Source: Winogradskyella thalassocola (GTDB lineage: Bacteria; Bacteroidota; Bacteroidia; Flavobacteriales; Flavobacteriaceae). Taken from it: a DNA stretch of 64,000 bases. The notes under the pieces were generated by a model that worked only from the letters and a program-made list of their open reading frames with translations, was not told the origin of the DNA and ran no database searches. Position numbers and translations under genes: made by a program. The stretch lies in the NCBI RefSeq assembly GCF_900099995.1, contig NZ_FNCZ01000001.1:1240001-1304000 (forward strand), in the 5' to 3' direction. Positions 18,311 to 27,480 of this stretch are shown here, in pieces. Position 1 is the stretch's first letter. Every line of letters starts with the position of its first letter.

Positions 18311-18333
18311 TTCCTTGAGCGTAGTCGAAGGAA
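18311..18333. repeat. Family C repeat remnant (GAGCG-AGTCGA)
   Basis: TTCCTT and AAGGAA flank GAGCGTAGTCG, related to the GCGCAGTCGA elements at 37841-37907 and 42881-42905. It lies in the metY 5' leader between the riboswitch terminator and the start codon. Confidence 0.55.
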
Positions 18334-18341
18334 GAAGCGTA

Positions 18342-18392
18342 CTTAATAGAAAAATATTAAAAAGAAAATGCTAATTACAGATGAGTAATTAG
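18342..18392 (-). terminator. Riboswitch expression-platform terminator
   Basis: On the minus strand, CTAATTAC pairs with GTAATTAG around a 6-base loop (18371-18392), followed by a T-rich run (CATTTTCTTTTTAATATTTTT). It sits 7 bp after the 3' end of the SAM aptamer, as expected for transcription termination when SAM binds. Confidence 0.75.
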
Positions 18393-18398
18393 TCTTGA

Positions 18399-18520
18399 GT
18401 TATCTATCCAATTTTTCGATTAATGAATCAAATAATTAAGTAGAATTTAGCACCTTCTTAGTAAATCTAAGGGTTGCTAAGGCTTCATAGGGTCATTCCC
18501 TCCGCCTTTCTTGATAACAT
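18399..18520 (-). ncRNA. SAM-I (S-box) riboswitch aptamer upstream of metY
   Basis: The minus strand carries the S-box conserved blocks in order: ATCAAGAAAGG, then GGAGGGAATGACCC, then ATGAAGCC, then GCAACC, then AAGGTGCTAAATTC. Helix P1 is closed by GTTATC (18513-18518) with GATAAC (18399-18404), and P3 by CTTAG/CTAAG. This is the standard SAM-I layout. A terminator follows at once. The aptamer should repress metY, the osmC-like gene and metX when S-adenosylmethionine is plentiful. Confidence 0.93.
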
Positions 18521-18562
18521 TTCAGTAAGTGTTTGAACTTTGTGAGCACAAATATTGCAATA

Positions 18563-18592
18563 CAAAAACTACAAATCCAAATAATTTGTCAA
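18563..18592 (-). promoter_or_regulatory. Possible promoter of the met operon
   Basis: On the minus strand a TTG (18590-18592) is followed after 18 bp by TAGTTTTTG (18563-18571), close to the Bacteroidota TTG/TAnnTTTG pattern but with one extra T. It lies about 45 bp upstream of the riboswitch, where the operon promoter should be. Confidence 0.35.
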
Positions 18593-18622
18593 TTTTATGA
18601 GTTTTTTGTGAAATTCGTAGAA

Positions 18623-20173
18623 TTATGAACTTTTCTTTGCTAAATACTTAGTTTGAATTATTTCGCCTACGGGTTTGTTTTCAATTTTACTCTCTAGCCA
18701 AGAAATAATATCGAGGTACAAAAAGGCACGTCGCTCGTACGGATGATCTTCAAAAGTCTTCAACGTTTTGTGTAATTCTCTAAACGCATGTTTAAGATCG
18801 TGTGGATAAATATCCTGAAGTCCTCTAATGAATTTTATCATTTCCTTTTGCACTTCATGCAGGTCATTCATCTTTATTAAAAATTTATACGTGCTTCGTA
18901 AAAGGGTTTCTAAATGATAATCTAAACCAGCTTCATAATGCGCTACAAGGTTTAGAACTCTCGAAAAACAGAGTAAATCTTCACGCATTGAAAGTGTTTT
19001 GTTTGAGATAATTTTATCCAAATATTTTATGCACGCTTTGTTGTTGCCGGCTCCAAAATGTAAACTTGCAAACTTGTAATAAAATATCATTTTATGATGG
19101 GGATCAATTCTGTCATTAAAAGGAATTAGTGCTTTTTCTATTTTAGGAATTAAATCTAAGCCGTCCTCAAAACTGCCGTCAATAAAGTGTTTATTGATGC
19201 TGTGGAAATTGGTGTAGAGAAAAACTAAAGTGGCCACATTTTCATCTTCGGGAAAATCGGACTTTTGAATTGTGGCTTCAAATTCTGAAAGTTTTTCTGA
19301 AAATTTTGGTTTGTTTCCAATAAAAAATAAGGCTTCTAAAAGATAATTATTTCCTTTTAAAAAGAATACAGGATTCAGATTAATCATGCTTGGATTCTGA
19401 TAAAATAAATCCACCCATTTTGAAGCATATTTATAACAGCTCAAAAAATCTTGAAGTAAAAAACTCTGCCATAAATTAGCTTTGTAAAGCCATAATTTTT
19501 CTCGGAATCCTAATTTTTCAATGTTTACTTTAGGAACATGTTTATTAAAATAATTAATAACCATGTTAGCTTCTTTTTCATTTCTTATATAGCCTGTTTT
19601 TAGAATGGTGCTATAAAGTTGAAGTGATAAATTGGAGAGTTTACTTGCTATGACATTTAGTGAACTCAACTCTTTGGCTTGCACTGCCAATTCATCTGCG
19701 CGAGTACTAATACTTCGTGTAATGTATTGGGATTCAATTACTTTTTCGAGTTCGACAATCTCGAAAGCTGAATTTTTTTCCTCGTTAATAATCGCTAATT
19801 CCTTGGCTTTGTCTAAGATTTTCAAGCTTTGTTTATATAAGCCTTTATGGTACAGAATGGAAGCGAAATCGAGTTGTTCTCTTATTTGTAAACGCACATT
19901 TTGATGTGATGGATTGAGCTTAAGACTGATTAGAATTTGTTTATACAAATGCGCTTTTACATTGGCAAGTTGTTGCTTTTTTACAATACCACTCTTTAAA
20001 ATTAAAGCTTCATTGTAGGTTTTAGCTTTGTCCAAAAGATTGAATAAATTCAAGAATTTAGAATCTGAATTTACCCCAAGTCTTCCTACGTAAAGTTTAA
20101 ATTGCCGTTTTTCGGATTTTGTTAAGGACTTTACAAGTGAGAATAAATTATCTTTTTGGTCTTTAGTTATCAA
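18623..20173 (-). CDS. Conserved helical-repeat protein of unknown function
   Basis: 516 residues, almost entirely alpha-helical in character. It has TPR-like pairs of helices with small/aromatic spacing (for example the I-L-Y-H-K-G-L-Y-K-Q-S-L-K-I-L-D-K-A-K stretch near 112-130) and no signal peptide or membrane segment, so it should be cytoplasmic. I do not recognise a named family or catalytic motif. It is transcribed divergently from leuA with a 145-bp gap and is not in the met operon. A scaffold or regulator role is possible but unsupported. Confidence 0.75.
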   Translation of the reverse strand: MITKDQKDNLFSLVKSLTKSEKRQFKLYVGRLGVNSDSKFLNLFNLLDKAKTYNEALILKSGIVKKQQLANVKAHLYKQILISLKLNPSHQNVRLQIREQLDFASILYHKGLYKQSLKILDKAKELAIINEEKNSAFEIVELEKVIESQYITRSISTRADELAVQAKELSSLNVIASKLSNLSLQLYSTILKTGYIRNEKEANMVINYFNKHVPKVNIEKLGFREKLWLYKANLWQSFLLQDFLSCYKYASKWVDLFYQNPSMINLNPVFFLKGNNYLLEALFFIGNKPKFSEKLSEFEATIQKSDFPEDENVATLVFLYTNFHSINKHFIDGSFEDGLDLIPKIEKALIPFNDRIDPHHKMIFYYKFASLHFGAGNNKACIKYLDKIISNKTLSMREDLLCFSRVLNLVAHYEAGLDYHLETLLRSTYKFLIKMNDLHEVQKEMIKFIRGLQDIYPHDLKHAFRELHKTLKTFEDHPYERRAFLYLDIISWLESKIENKPVGEIIQTKYLAKKSS

Positions 20174-20318
20174 TAGAAAATAGATTTATAAATCTGTAAA
20201 TCAGTTATTTAAAGTATATTTTGGCAACTGAACATCGTAAACTAACTATATCAATAATGTTTAAATCTAAATCAAAACATACATTCGTTAGACAATACTA
20301 TAAAATATATTTTGATAT

Positions 20319-21494
20319 ATGTCAAATAATAACATACAAATCTTCGATACAACACTTCGTGATGGCGAGCAGGTTCCAGGTTGTAAACTTAACTCAGAAC
20401 AAAAAGTGGTTATTGCAGAGCAGTTAGATCAACTTGGAGTCGATGTCATTGAAGCAGGATTTCCAGTTTCTAGTCCAGGTGATTTCAAATCTGTAGAAGC
20501 GATTTCAAAAATTGTTAAGAATGCTACTGTTTGTGGTTTAACAAGAGCCGTAGAAAATGATATAAAAGTAGCGGCAGAATCATTAAAATATGCTAAAAAG
20601 CCTAGGATCCATACAGGAATAGGCACTTCAGATTCGCATATCCTTCATAAATTCAAATCGAACAGAGAAGCTATTGTTGAGCGTGCTTTTGAAGCGGTAA
20701 AATATGCCAAGTCATTTGTTGAGGATGTTGAGTTTTATGCTGAAGATGCTGGACGAACAGATAATGAATATTTAGCAAGAGTATGTGAAGCAGCAATTAG
20801 AGCTGGCGCAACAGTATTGAATATTCCTGATACAACAGGGTATTGTTTGCCTAGTGAATATGGTGCAAAAATTAAATACTTAAAAGAAAATGTAAAAGGT
20901 ATTGAAAAGGCTATTCTGTCTTGTCATTGTCATAATGATTTAGGTTTGGCAACAGCAAATTCTATTGAAGGTGTCATTAATGGAGCACGTCAAATTGAAT
21001 GTACGATCAACGGTATTGGTGAGCGTGCAGGAAATACGGCTTTAGAAGAAGTGGTGATGGTGCTAAAGCAGCATCCTTATCTTAATTTAGATACAAATAT
21101 TAATACATCGATGCTATTTGGAATGAGTCAATTGGTAAGTGATAGTATGGGTATTTATACACAACCCAACAAGGCAATTGTTGGAGCTAATGCTTTTGCG
21201 CATAGTTCTGGGATTCATCAAGATGGTGTGATAAAAAATAGAGCAACTTACGAAATTATCGACCCTAGAGATGTCGGTGTTACGGAGTCGGCTATTGTGT
21301 TAACCGCAAGAAGTGGACGTGCTGCTTTGGCTTACAGAGCAAAAAATGTAGGTTATGAACTTACGAAGTTGCAGTTAGATGATGTGTATGCTAACTTTTT
21401 AAGTTTTGCAGATAGAAAGAAAGAAATCAATGATAATGATATTCATCAAATTATCGAAACGAGTAATGTGTATCAACAAATAATTTCAGCATAA
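20319..21494 (+). CDS. leuA: 2-isopropylmalate synthase, short form without regulatory domain
   Basis: 391 residues. It condenses acetyl-CoA with 2-oxoisovalerate, the first step of leucine synthesis. The HMGL-like TIM barrel is complete: D-T-T-L-R-D-G-E-Q (10-18), metal-binding H-C-H-N-D-L-G, and the G-N-T-A-L-E-E-V motif. The linker region with S-G-I-H-Q-D-G-V is present, which separates it from homocitrate or citramalate synthases of other types only weakly. The C-terminal leucine-binding LeuA dimer domain (about 120 residues in E. coli-type enzymes) is absent. The gene order leuA-leuC-leuD-leuB supports the isopropylmalate role. The start ATG at 20319 gives the standard N-terminus. Confidence 0.9.
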   Translation: MSNNNIQIFDTTLRDGEQVPGCKLNSEQKVVIAEQLDQLGVDVIEAGFPVSSPGDFKSVEAISKIVKNATVCGLTRAVENDIKVAAESLKYAKKPRIHTGIGTSDSHILHKFKSNREAIVERAFEAVKYAKSFVEDVEFYAEDAGRTDNEYLARVCEAAIRAGATVLNIPDTTGYCLPSEYGAKIKYLKENVKGIEKAILSCHCHNDLGLATANSIEGVINGARQIECTINGIGERAGNTALEEVVMVLKQHPYLNLDTNINTSMLFGMSQLVSDSMGIYTQPNKAIVGANAFAHSSGIHQDGVIKNRATYEIIDPRDVGVTESAIVLTARSGRAALAYRAKNVGYELTKLQLDDVYANFLSFADRKKEINDNDIHQIIETSNVYQQIISA

Positions 21495-21499
21495 GATAG

Positions 21500-22882
21500 A
21501 TGAGTAAAACATTATTTGATAAAGTTTGGGATTCTCACGTGGTCAGTACTATAGAAAATGGGCCGCAAATATTATATATAGATAAACATTTAATACATGA
21601 AGTAACAAGTCCACAGGCTTTTAATGAGTTAGAAGATCGTGGCATTCCTGTATTTAGGTCCAATCAAATTGTGGCTACAGCAGATCATAATACTCCGACG
21701 TTGAATCAAGATCAACCGATAAAAGATGAGTTGTCTAGAAAGCAATTGGAGCAATTATCTGAAAATTGTAAAAAAAATAATATAACACTATACGAATTAG
21801 GACATAAATATAACGGTATTGTGCATGTAATGGCTCCAGAGTTAGGGGTGACACAACCAGGCTTGACCATGGTCTGCGGTGATAGTCATACGTCTACACA
21901 TGGTGCGTTTGGGGCCATTGCTTTTGGTATTGGGACAAGTCAGGTGGCGCAAGTATTTGCGAGCCAGTGCTTGTTGCTTACAAAGCCAAAAAGTTTAAGA
22001 GTTACCGTTAATGGTAAGTTGAAAAATGGTGTTTTACCAAAGGATGTAATTCTGTATATCATTTCAAAATTAGGAACCAATTCTGGTACGGGCTATTTCT
22101 GTGAGTATGCAGGAAATGTGTTCGAAGACATGAGTATGGAAGGTCGAATGACGGTCTGTAACATGAGTATCGAAATGGGGGCAAGAGGGGGAATGATTGC
22201 ACCAGATGAAACGACTTTTGAATATGTAAAAGGTAGAGAATTCGCGCCAAAAGGTGAAGCGTTTGATAAGAAAGTGGCCTATTGGAAAACCTTGCCAACA
22301 GATAGCGATGCTAAATTTGATAAAGAATACAGCTTCGATGCAGAAGATATAGCGCCAATGATTACGTACGGTACTAATCCAGGAATGGGAATTAAAATTT
22401 CTGAAACGATTCCTGTGGATGAAAATCCATCGTTTAAAAAATCTTTAGCTTATATGAATTTTGAAGCTGGAGAAAGTTTAATTAATAAGCCTATCAATTT
22501 TGTGTTTATAGGGAGTTGTACCAATTCTAGAATTGAAGATTTTAGAGTCGCAGCCAACTATATAAAAGGCAAGAAAAAAGCCGCTAATGTTACGGCTTGG
22601 TTAGTGCCAGGAAGTAAGCAAGTGGAAACTCAAATAATAGAAGAAGGTCTAAAATCTATTTTTGATGATGCAGGTTTTGAATTGCGTCAACCAGGTTGTT
22701 CAGCGTGTTTAGCGATGAACGATGATAAGATTCCTCAGGGAGAATATTGTGTATCAACCTCAAATAGGAATTTCGAAGGTCGACAAGGGCAAGGTTCACG
22801 TACTATTTTAGCAAGTCCTTTAGTAGCGGCAGCAACTGCAGTAGAAGGTAAAATTATAGATATTTCAAGGCAATTGAATTGA
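21500..22882 (+). CDS. leuC: 3-isopropylmalate dehydratase, large subunit
   Basis: 460 residues, typical LeuC. With LeuD it isomerises 2- to 3-isopropylmalate through a [4Fe-4S] cluster. Cluster ligands lie in G-S-C-T-N-S-R (near 341) and G-C-S-A-C-L-A-M-N (near 401-404). The aconitase-type [11 protein letters not shown] and G-R-Q-G-Q-G-S-R motifs are present. It starts 5 bp after the leuA stop. Confidence 0.95.
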   Translation: MSKTLFDKVWDSHVVSTIENGPQILYIDKHLIHEVTSPQAFNELEDRGIPVFRSNQIVATADHNTPTLNQDQPIKDELSRKQLEQLSENCKKNNITLYELGHKYNGIVHVMAPELGVTQPGLTMVCGDSHTSTHGAFGAIAFGIGTSQVAQVFASQCLLLTKPKSLRVTVNGKLKNGVLPKDVILYIISKLGTNSGTGYFCEYAGNVFEDMSMEGRMTVCNMSIEMGARGGMIAPDETTFEYVKGREFAPKGEAFDKKVAYWKTLPTDSDAKFDKEYSFDAEDIAPMITYGTNPGMGIKISETIPVDENPSFKKSLAYMNFEAGESLINKPINFVFIGSCTNSRIEDFRVAANYIKGKKKAANVTAWLVPGSKQVETQIIEEGLKSIFDDAGFELRQPGCSACLAMNDDKIPQGEYCVSTSNRNFEGRQGQGSRTILASPLVAAATAVEGKIIDISRQLN

Positions 22883-22886
22883 TATT

Positions 22887-22917
22887 ATCCTGCAAGGCTT
22901 CAAAAACCTTGTAGGTA
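22887..22917. repeat. Family A palindrome between leuC and leuD
   Basis: CCTGCAAGG at 22889-22897 and CCTTGTAGG at 22907-22915 form an imperfect hairpin, directly after the leuC stop and inside the operon. Confidence 0.7.
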
Positions 22918-22941
22918 TTTAAAATGAATTAAAAGAAGATA

Positions 22942-22955
22942 CCCACTTTTGTGGG
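22942..22955 (+). repeat. Family B hairpin 7 bp before leuD
   Basis: CCCAC-TTTT-GTGGG, a perfect 5-bp stem, ending 7 bp before the leuD ATG. An in-frame GTG at 22951 lies inside it and is therefore an unlikely start. Confidence 0.7.
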
Positions 22956-22962
22956 CATTACT

Positions 22963-23553
22963 ATGGAAAAGTTTACAACATTACAATCGAGAGCCATTCC
23001 ATTACATATTGAGAATGTAGATACGGATCAAATTATACCTGCTCGTTTTTTAAAAGCGACAGATAGAGAAGGATTTGGAAACAATGTATTTAGAGATTGG
23101 AGATATCACAAAGATGGAACAATTAATACGGATTTTGTATTAAATGATTCAAAATACTCAGGGAGTATTTTAGTTGCAGGAGATAATTTTGGTTGCGGAT
23201 CGAGTAGAGAACATGCCGCTTGGGCCATAACAGATTTTGGATTTAAAGTGGTGGTGTCTAGTTTTTTTGCAGATATATTTAAAGGGAATGCCTTAAATAA
23301 TGGATTGCTGCCAGTGCAGGTTTCTCCAGCGTTTTTAAGTGACTTAATGCAGCGAGTTGTGTCCAATCCAGAGACAGAATTAGTGGTTGATCTCGAAAAA
23401 CAAACCATTTCAGTAAAAGATTCAGAGTTATCCGAAAATTTTGAAATTGATGCCTACAAAAAAACATGTATGATCAATGGTTATGATGATATCGACTATC
23501 TGATTAATAATAAAGAACAAATTGAAGCTTTTGAAGCTCAAAAAATATACTAA
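22963..23553 (+). CDS. leuD: 3-isopropylmalate dehydratase, small subunit
   Basis: 196 residues from the ATG at 22963. It is the swivelling domain partner of LeuC. Family motifs are [14 protein letters not shown] (about 16-29) and G[12 protein letters not shown] (about 72-84). The upstream in-frame GTG (22951) would start inside a palindrome and add residues not seen in LeuD, so it was rejected. It is co-directional with leuC and leuB. Confidence 0.94.
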   Translation: MEKFTTLQSRAIPLHIENVDTDQIIPARFLKATDREGFGNNVFRDWRYHKDGTINTDFVLNDSKYSGSILVAGDNFGCGSSREHAAWAITDFGFKVVVSSFFADIFKGNALNNGLLPVQVSPAFLSDLMQRVVSNPETELVVDLEKQTISVKDSELSENFEIDAYKKTCMINGYDDIDYLINNKEQIEAFEAQKIY

Positions 23554-23600
23554 TAATTAAACGTAAGATTTTCGTTAATTCGGGAATTGATTTTTCTTAG

Positions 23601-24719
23601 ATGAAATTAAACATAGCAATTTTACCAGGTGATGGTATTGGTCCAGAAGTTACAAATCAAGCTATAAAGGCTTTGAAAGCAATTGCTTCGGAATTTAATC
23701 ATAATTTTAAATTTACAACGGCAGATGTTGGAGCTGTTGCCATAGATAAGCATAATGATGCTTTACCTGAGAAAACATTAGAACTTTGTAAGAAAAGTGA
23801 TGCGATCTTATTTGGAGCTATTGGTGATCCTAAATATGATAACGATCCTTCTGCAAAAGTGCGTCCAGAACAAGGCTTGCTTAAATTGCGTAAAGAGTTG
23901 GGTTTGTATGCTAATATTAGACCTGTAAAAGCTTATAAAACCTTATTGGATAAATCGCCATTAAAGAAACATATCATTCAGGGTACGGATATTTCTATTT
24001 ATAGAGAATTAACTGGTGGTATTTATTTTGGTGAAAAACATACGTCGGAAGATGGTAATTACGCTTCGGATTTATGTGGGTATTCTCGCGAAGAAATAGA
24101 GCGTATTGCACATTTGGCATTTGTTGCCGCTGAACATAGAAGTCATAAGGTGACTTTAGTGGATAAGGCTAATGTGTTAGAAACATCTCGACTTTGGAGA
24201 AAGGTAGTGAAAGAAGTTGCTGAGCAATATCCAGATGTAACTCTCGACTTTTTATTTGTAGATAATGCAGCGATGCAAATGATTTTAAACCCAAAACAGT
24301 TCGATGTAATTTTAACAGAAAATATGTTTGGCGATATTATTAGTGATGAAGCTAGTGTTATCGGTGGTTCTATAGGATTATTAGCATCTGCTTCAGTTGG
24401 AGATAAATATGCGATGTTTGAACCTATTCATGGTTCATACCCTCAAGCGGCTGATAAAGGTATTGCAAATCCGATTGCGTCAATTTTATCTGCTGCTATG
24501 TTGTTGAGTCATTTTGAGTTACATAATGAAGCCGAATTAATTAGGTTAGCTGTAGAAAAATCGTTAAAATTAAACATTACAACACCAGATATAAATTCGG
24601 TGGTAAATACAGTGACGACCTCTAATGTTGGTGACTTTATTGAAGATTTCATTTACAATCCAAAAGATACTAATCTCAATTTTAAGAATATCCATTTAGG
24701 GCAGTCTACAATAATATAA
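23601..24719 (+). CDS. leuB: 3-isopropylmalate dehydrogenase
   Basis: 372 residues. It oxidatively decarboxylates 3-isopropylmalate with NAD+. It starts with the family's I-A-I-L-P-G-D-G-I-G-P-E-V, has the substrate-binding R-P-E-Q-G-L-L-x-L-R-K and the signature N-M-F-G-D-I-I-S-D-E-A. The helix that selects isopropylmalate over isocitrate is of LeuB type. It lies 47 bp after leuD and 9 bp before ppc. Confidence 0.95.
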   Translation: MKLNIAILPGDGIGPEVTNQAIKALKAIASEFNHNFKFTTADVGAVAIDKHNDALPEKTLELCKKSDAILFGAIGDPKYDNDPSAKVRPEQGLLKLRKELGLYANIRPVKAYKTLLDKSPLKKHIIQGTDISIYRELTGGIYFGEKHTSEDGNYASDLCGYSREEIERIAHLAFVAAEHRSHKVTLVDKANVLETSRLWRKVVKEVAEQYPDVTLDFLFVDNAAMQMILNPKQFDVILTENMFGDIISDEASVIGGSIGLLASASVGDKYAMFEPIHGSYPQAADKGIANPIASILSAAMLLSHFELHNEAELIRLAVEKSLKLNITTPDINSVVNTVTTSNVGDFIEDFIYNPKDTNLNFKNIHLGQSTII

Positions 24720-24728
24720 TTTAAGATA

Positions 24729-27308
24729 ATGTCCACACAACCAAAATTAACACGTTTTAATCAAAATGTATTGTCTAAGTATCAGATATACAATAGTATA
24801 TTTATGACCTTGCCGTTTGATGCAGTTACGAAAACAGGAGCGCTTTTGCCGCTGTTTCATGAAACTTGCCAAAAGGGATTTGCAAATCAAGATAATCCAA
24901 CAGCTATAGTAGATTCATTTTTTAAAAAATACCAAGCCAGACGCTCTTCTGAGAGTCAGGTGAATTTGTTATTTCGATTTATTCAATATATCGAAAGACA
25001 GGTCGTTTTATTCGATGCTATTGAAGATGCCGCTTTTCCAATTGTTAATAATATGGATGGCATCGGTACACTGAGAAGTTTGAAAGAAACTGTTTCAGCA
25101 AATAATAAGTTAGAGACTCTTCAAAAATATTTAGAAGAATTTAAAGTAAGAATTGTTCTAACAGCCCATCCAACACAGTTTTATCCAGGTTCCGTTTTAG
25201 GGATTATTACGGATTTAACGGAAGCGATTCGTGAGAATGATCTCTTAAGAATTAATGATTTATTAGCGCAATTAGGAAAAACACCATTTTTTAAGCACGA
25301 AAAGCCATCTCCTTTTGACGAGGCTGTGAGTTTAATATGGTACCTAGAGAACGTATTCTATAAATCTTTTGGAGGTATATACGATTATATTCAACAGAAT
25401 ATATTTGATGGAAAACCAATTAGTAACGATATTATTAATATTGGTTTCTGGCCAGGGGGTGATAGAGATGGAAATCCTTTTGTAACACCAGAAATTACGT
25501 TGAAGGTTGCAGGAAGATTACGACTTTCAATTATTAAAAATTATTATAGAAACGTAAGACAATTAAAACGAAAGTTAACGTTTCAAGGTGTCGAAGATCG
25601 TATGGGTAATTTGGAGCGTGAGCTTTATAGTATCATAACGAATGAATCTTCCGATTTAACTTTAGAGTATTTCGTTTCAGAATTAAAAGCGGTAAAGCAA
25701 ATTATTATCGATAAGCATCAGTCTTTATATGTTGATGAGTTGAATAGTTTGATTAATAAAACACATTTATTCGGATTTCATTTTGCGAATTTAGATATCA
25801 GACAAGATAGCCGAAAACACGAGCAGTTTTTTAATGATATGGTAAATGCGTTGCTTGATAACGGTAGTGCTATATTTCCAAAAAATTATCACGATTTACC
25901 AGAACGTGAGCAAATTCAAATTTTATCTAAAGTTGAAGGTTCTGTTGATTTATCTTTAATAAAAGATGAAGAAACCTTAATGGCTTTAGAGACGATTAAG
26001 GCCATAAAAACCATTCAAGAAACAAATGGTGAGCAAGCTGCAAACCGTTATATAATTAGTAATAACCAATCGACTTTGCATGTTATGCAATTGTTTGCAA
26101 TGTTAAAATTAGTGGCATTCCAAGACAATTTAACGGTTGATATTGGGCCATTATTTGAAACCATTACCGATTTAGAGAATGCGCCAAAAGTGATGGAGGA
26201 ATTATATTCTAATCCTGATTACGCGAAGCATTTAAAAGCAAGAGGAAACAGGCAAACCATTATGCTTGGTTTTAGTGATGGTACCAAAGATGGTGGTTAT
26301 TTAATGGCGAACTGGGCGATTTACCAGGCTAAGGAAAATTTAACCAGAGTGTCTAGAGAACATGGCATCAAAGTGATTTTCTTTGATGGACGTGGTGGAC
26401 CGCCGGCACGAGGTGGTGGAAAAACGCATAATTTTTATGCGTCATTAGGTCCGACAATAGAAGATGAAGAAGTACAGTTAACGATACAAGGTCAGACGAT
26501 AAGTTCTAATTTTGGAACTTTAGAATCTGCACAATATAATTTAGAACAATTGATTAGTTCTGGTATTGGTAACAGTTTAAACGATGCGGATTTAAGCATG
26601 CAGCCAGAAAACAGGGAGGTTATGACTGATTTAGCGAATCGTAGTTATGAGGCGTATGTGAATTTCAAAGCGCATCCAAAATTTATTTCCTATTTAGAAC
26701 ATATGAGTACGCTTAAATATTATGCGAAAACAAATATTGGTAGTCGTCCGTCTAAAAGAGGTAAATCGGAAGGTTTGGTATTTGAAGACTTAAGAGCGAT
26801 TCCTTTTGTCGGATCTTGGAGTCAATTGAAGCAAAATGTACCAGGCTTTTTTGGAGTAGGTACGGCATTGAAACATTATGAAGATATTGGTGAGTTTGAT
26901 AAAGCTCAGCATTTATTTAAAACATCAGCGTTCTTCAAAACTTTAATTGAAAACAGTATGATGTCTTTGTCTAAGTCTTTTTTCGACTTAACACGTTATA
27001 TGTCTGAAGATGAAGAATACGGTGAATTTTGGAATGTGATTTATAAAGAATATGAAACTTCAAAACGTCTAATTTTAAAACTTACAGGTTATAGTGAATT
27101 GATGCAAGAAGAGCCATCAGGAAAAGCATCGATTGCAGTAAGGGAATCTATTGTATTACCGTTATTAACGATTCAGCAATATGCCTTAAAGAAAATTCAA
27201 GAGCTTGAAAAAGCTGAGGTACGAGATGAAGAGCAGATTAAAATCTTTGAGAAGATGGTAACACGTTCTTTGTTTGGGAATATAAACGCGAGTCGTAATT
27301 CAGCATAA
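24729..27308 (+). CDS. ppc: Phosphoenolpyruvate carboxylase
   Basis: 859 residues, in the range of bacterial PEPC (about 880). It makes oxaloacetate from PEP and bicarbonate. The catalytic His is H147 in L-T-A-H-P-T-Q (usually ending T-E). Other family signatures are W-P-G-G-D-R-D-G-N-P-F-V-T, G-F-S-D-G-T-K-D-G-G, and the glycine loop F-D-G-R-G-G-P-P-A-R-G-G-G. It is only 9 bp behind leuB, so it is probably transcribed with the leucine genes. Anaplerosis may thus be coupled to amino-acid synthesis. The variant second loop (G-P-P-A rather than G-S-V-G) may be a feature of this bacterial clade. Confidence 0.93.
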   Translation: MSTQPKLTRFNQNVLSKYQIYNSIFMTLPFDAVTKTGALLPLFHETCQKGFANQDNPTAIVDSFFKKYQARRSSESQVNLLFRFIQYIERQVVLFDAIEDAAFPIVNNMDGIGTLRSLKETVSANNKLETLQKYLEEFKVRIVLTAHPTQFYPGSVLGIITDLTEAIRENDLLRINDLLAQLGKTPFFKHEKPSPFDEAVSLIWYLENVFYKSFGGIYDYIQQNIFDGKPISNDIINIGFWPGGDRDGNPFVTPEITLKVAGRLRLSIIKNYYRNVRQLKRKLTFQGVEDRMGNLERELYSIITNESSDLTLEYFVSELKAVKQIIIDKHQSLYVDELNSLINKTHLFGFHFANLDIRQDSRKHEQFFNDMVNALLDNGSAIFPKNYHDLPEREQIQILSKVEGSVDLSLIKDEETLMALETIKAIKTIQETNGEQAANRYIISNNQSTLHVMQLFAMLKLVAFQDNLTVDIGPLFETITDLENAPKVMEELYSNPDYAKHLKARGNRQTIMLGFSDGTKDGGYLMANWAIYQAKENLTRVSREHGIKVIFFDGRGGPPARGGGKTHNFYASLGPTIEDEEVQLTIQGQTISSNFGTLESAQYNLEQLISSGIGNSLNDADLSMQPENREVMTDLANRSYEAYVNFKAHPKFISYLEHMSTLKYYAKTNIGSRPSKRGKSEGLVFEDLRAIPFVGSWSQLKQNVPGFFGVGTALKHYEDIGEFDKAQHLFKTSAFFKTLIENSMMSLSKSFFDLTRYMSEDEEYGEFWNVIYKEYETSKRLILKLTGYSELMQEEPSGKASIAVRESIVLPLLTIQQYALKKIQELEKAEVRDEEQIKIFEKMVTRSLFGNINASRNSA

Positions 27309-27332
27309 AAACAAATAGTTTGTAATATTATA

Positions 27333-27369
27333 AATCCTCAGGAGTTTTAAACTTCTAAGGATTTTTTTT
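27333..27369 (+). terminator. Terminator after ppc
   Basis: AATCCT pairs with AGGATT and the inner GGAGTTT with AAACTTC, followed by eight T residues. It lies 25 bp past the ppc stop and closes the leu-ppc operon. Confidence 0.85.
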
Positions 27370-27385
27370 ATGCAACTATATTAAA

Positions 27386-27420
27386 GCAAAAACCCTCGAA
27401 GGTTAGGCTTCGAAGGTTTT
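27386..27420. terminator. Second hairpin, probable terminator for amt
   Basis: AACCCTCGAA pairs with TTCGAAGGTT with one mismatch (27391-27418). Read on the minus strand it is followed by TTTTT, so it can end the amt transcript 60 bp after its stop. On the plus strand it is followed by TTTT. Confidence 0.7.
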
Positions 27421-27480
27421 CATTCTAACAACTAAATTAATTATCAATTTAAACTCATGTGAAAGAATGCAACACGTTAA

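Noticed and set aside
20221-20427. Plus-strand ORF starting with TTG that overlaps the leuA start.
   Set aside because: It overlaps the first 109 bases of leuA in another frame and has no leucine codon enrichment or recognisable domain.
22951-22962. GTG start for leuD four codons upstream of the ATG.
   Set aside because: It lies inside a repeat hairpin and the ATG at 22963 gives the standard LeuD N-terminus.
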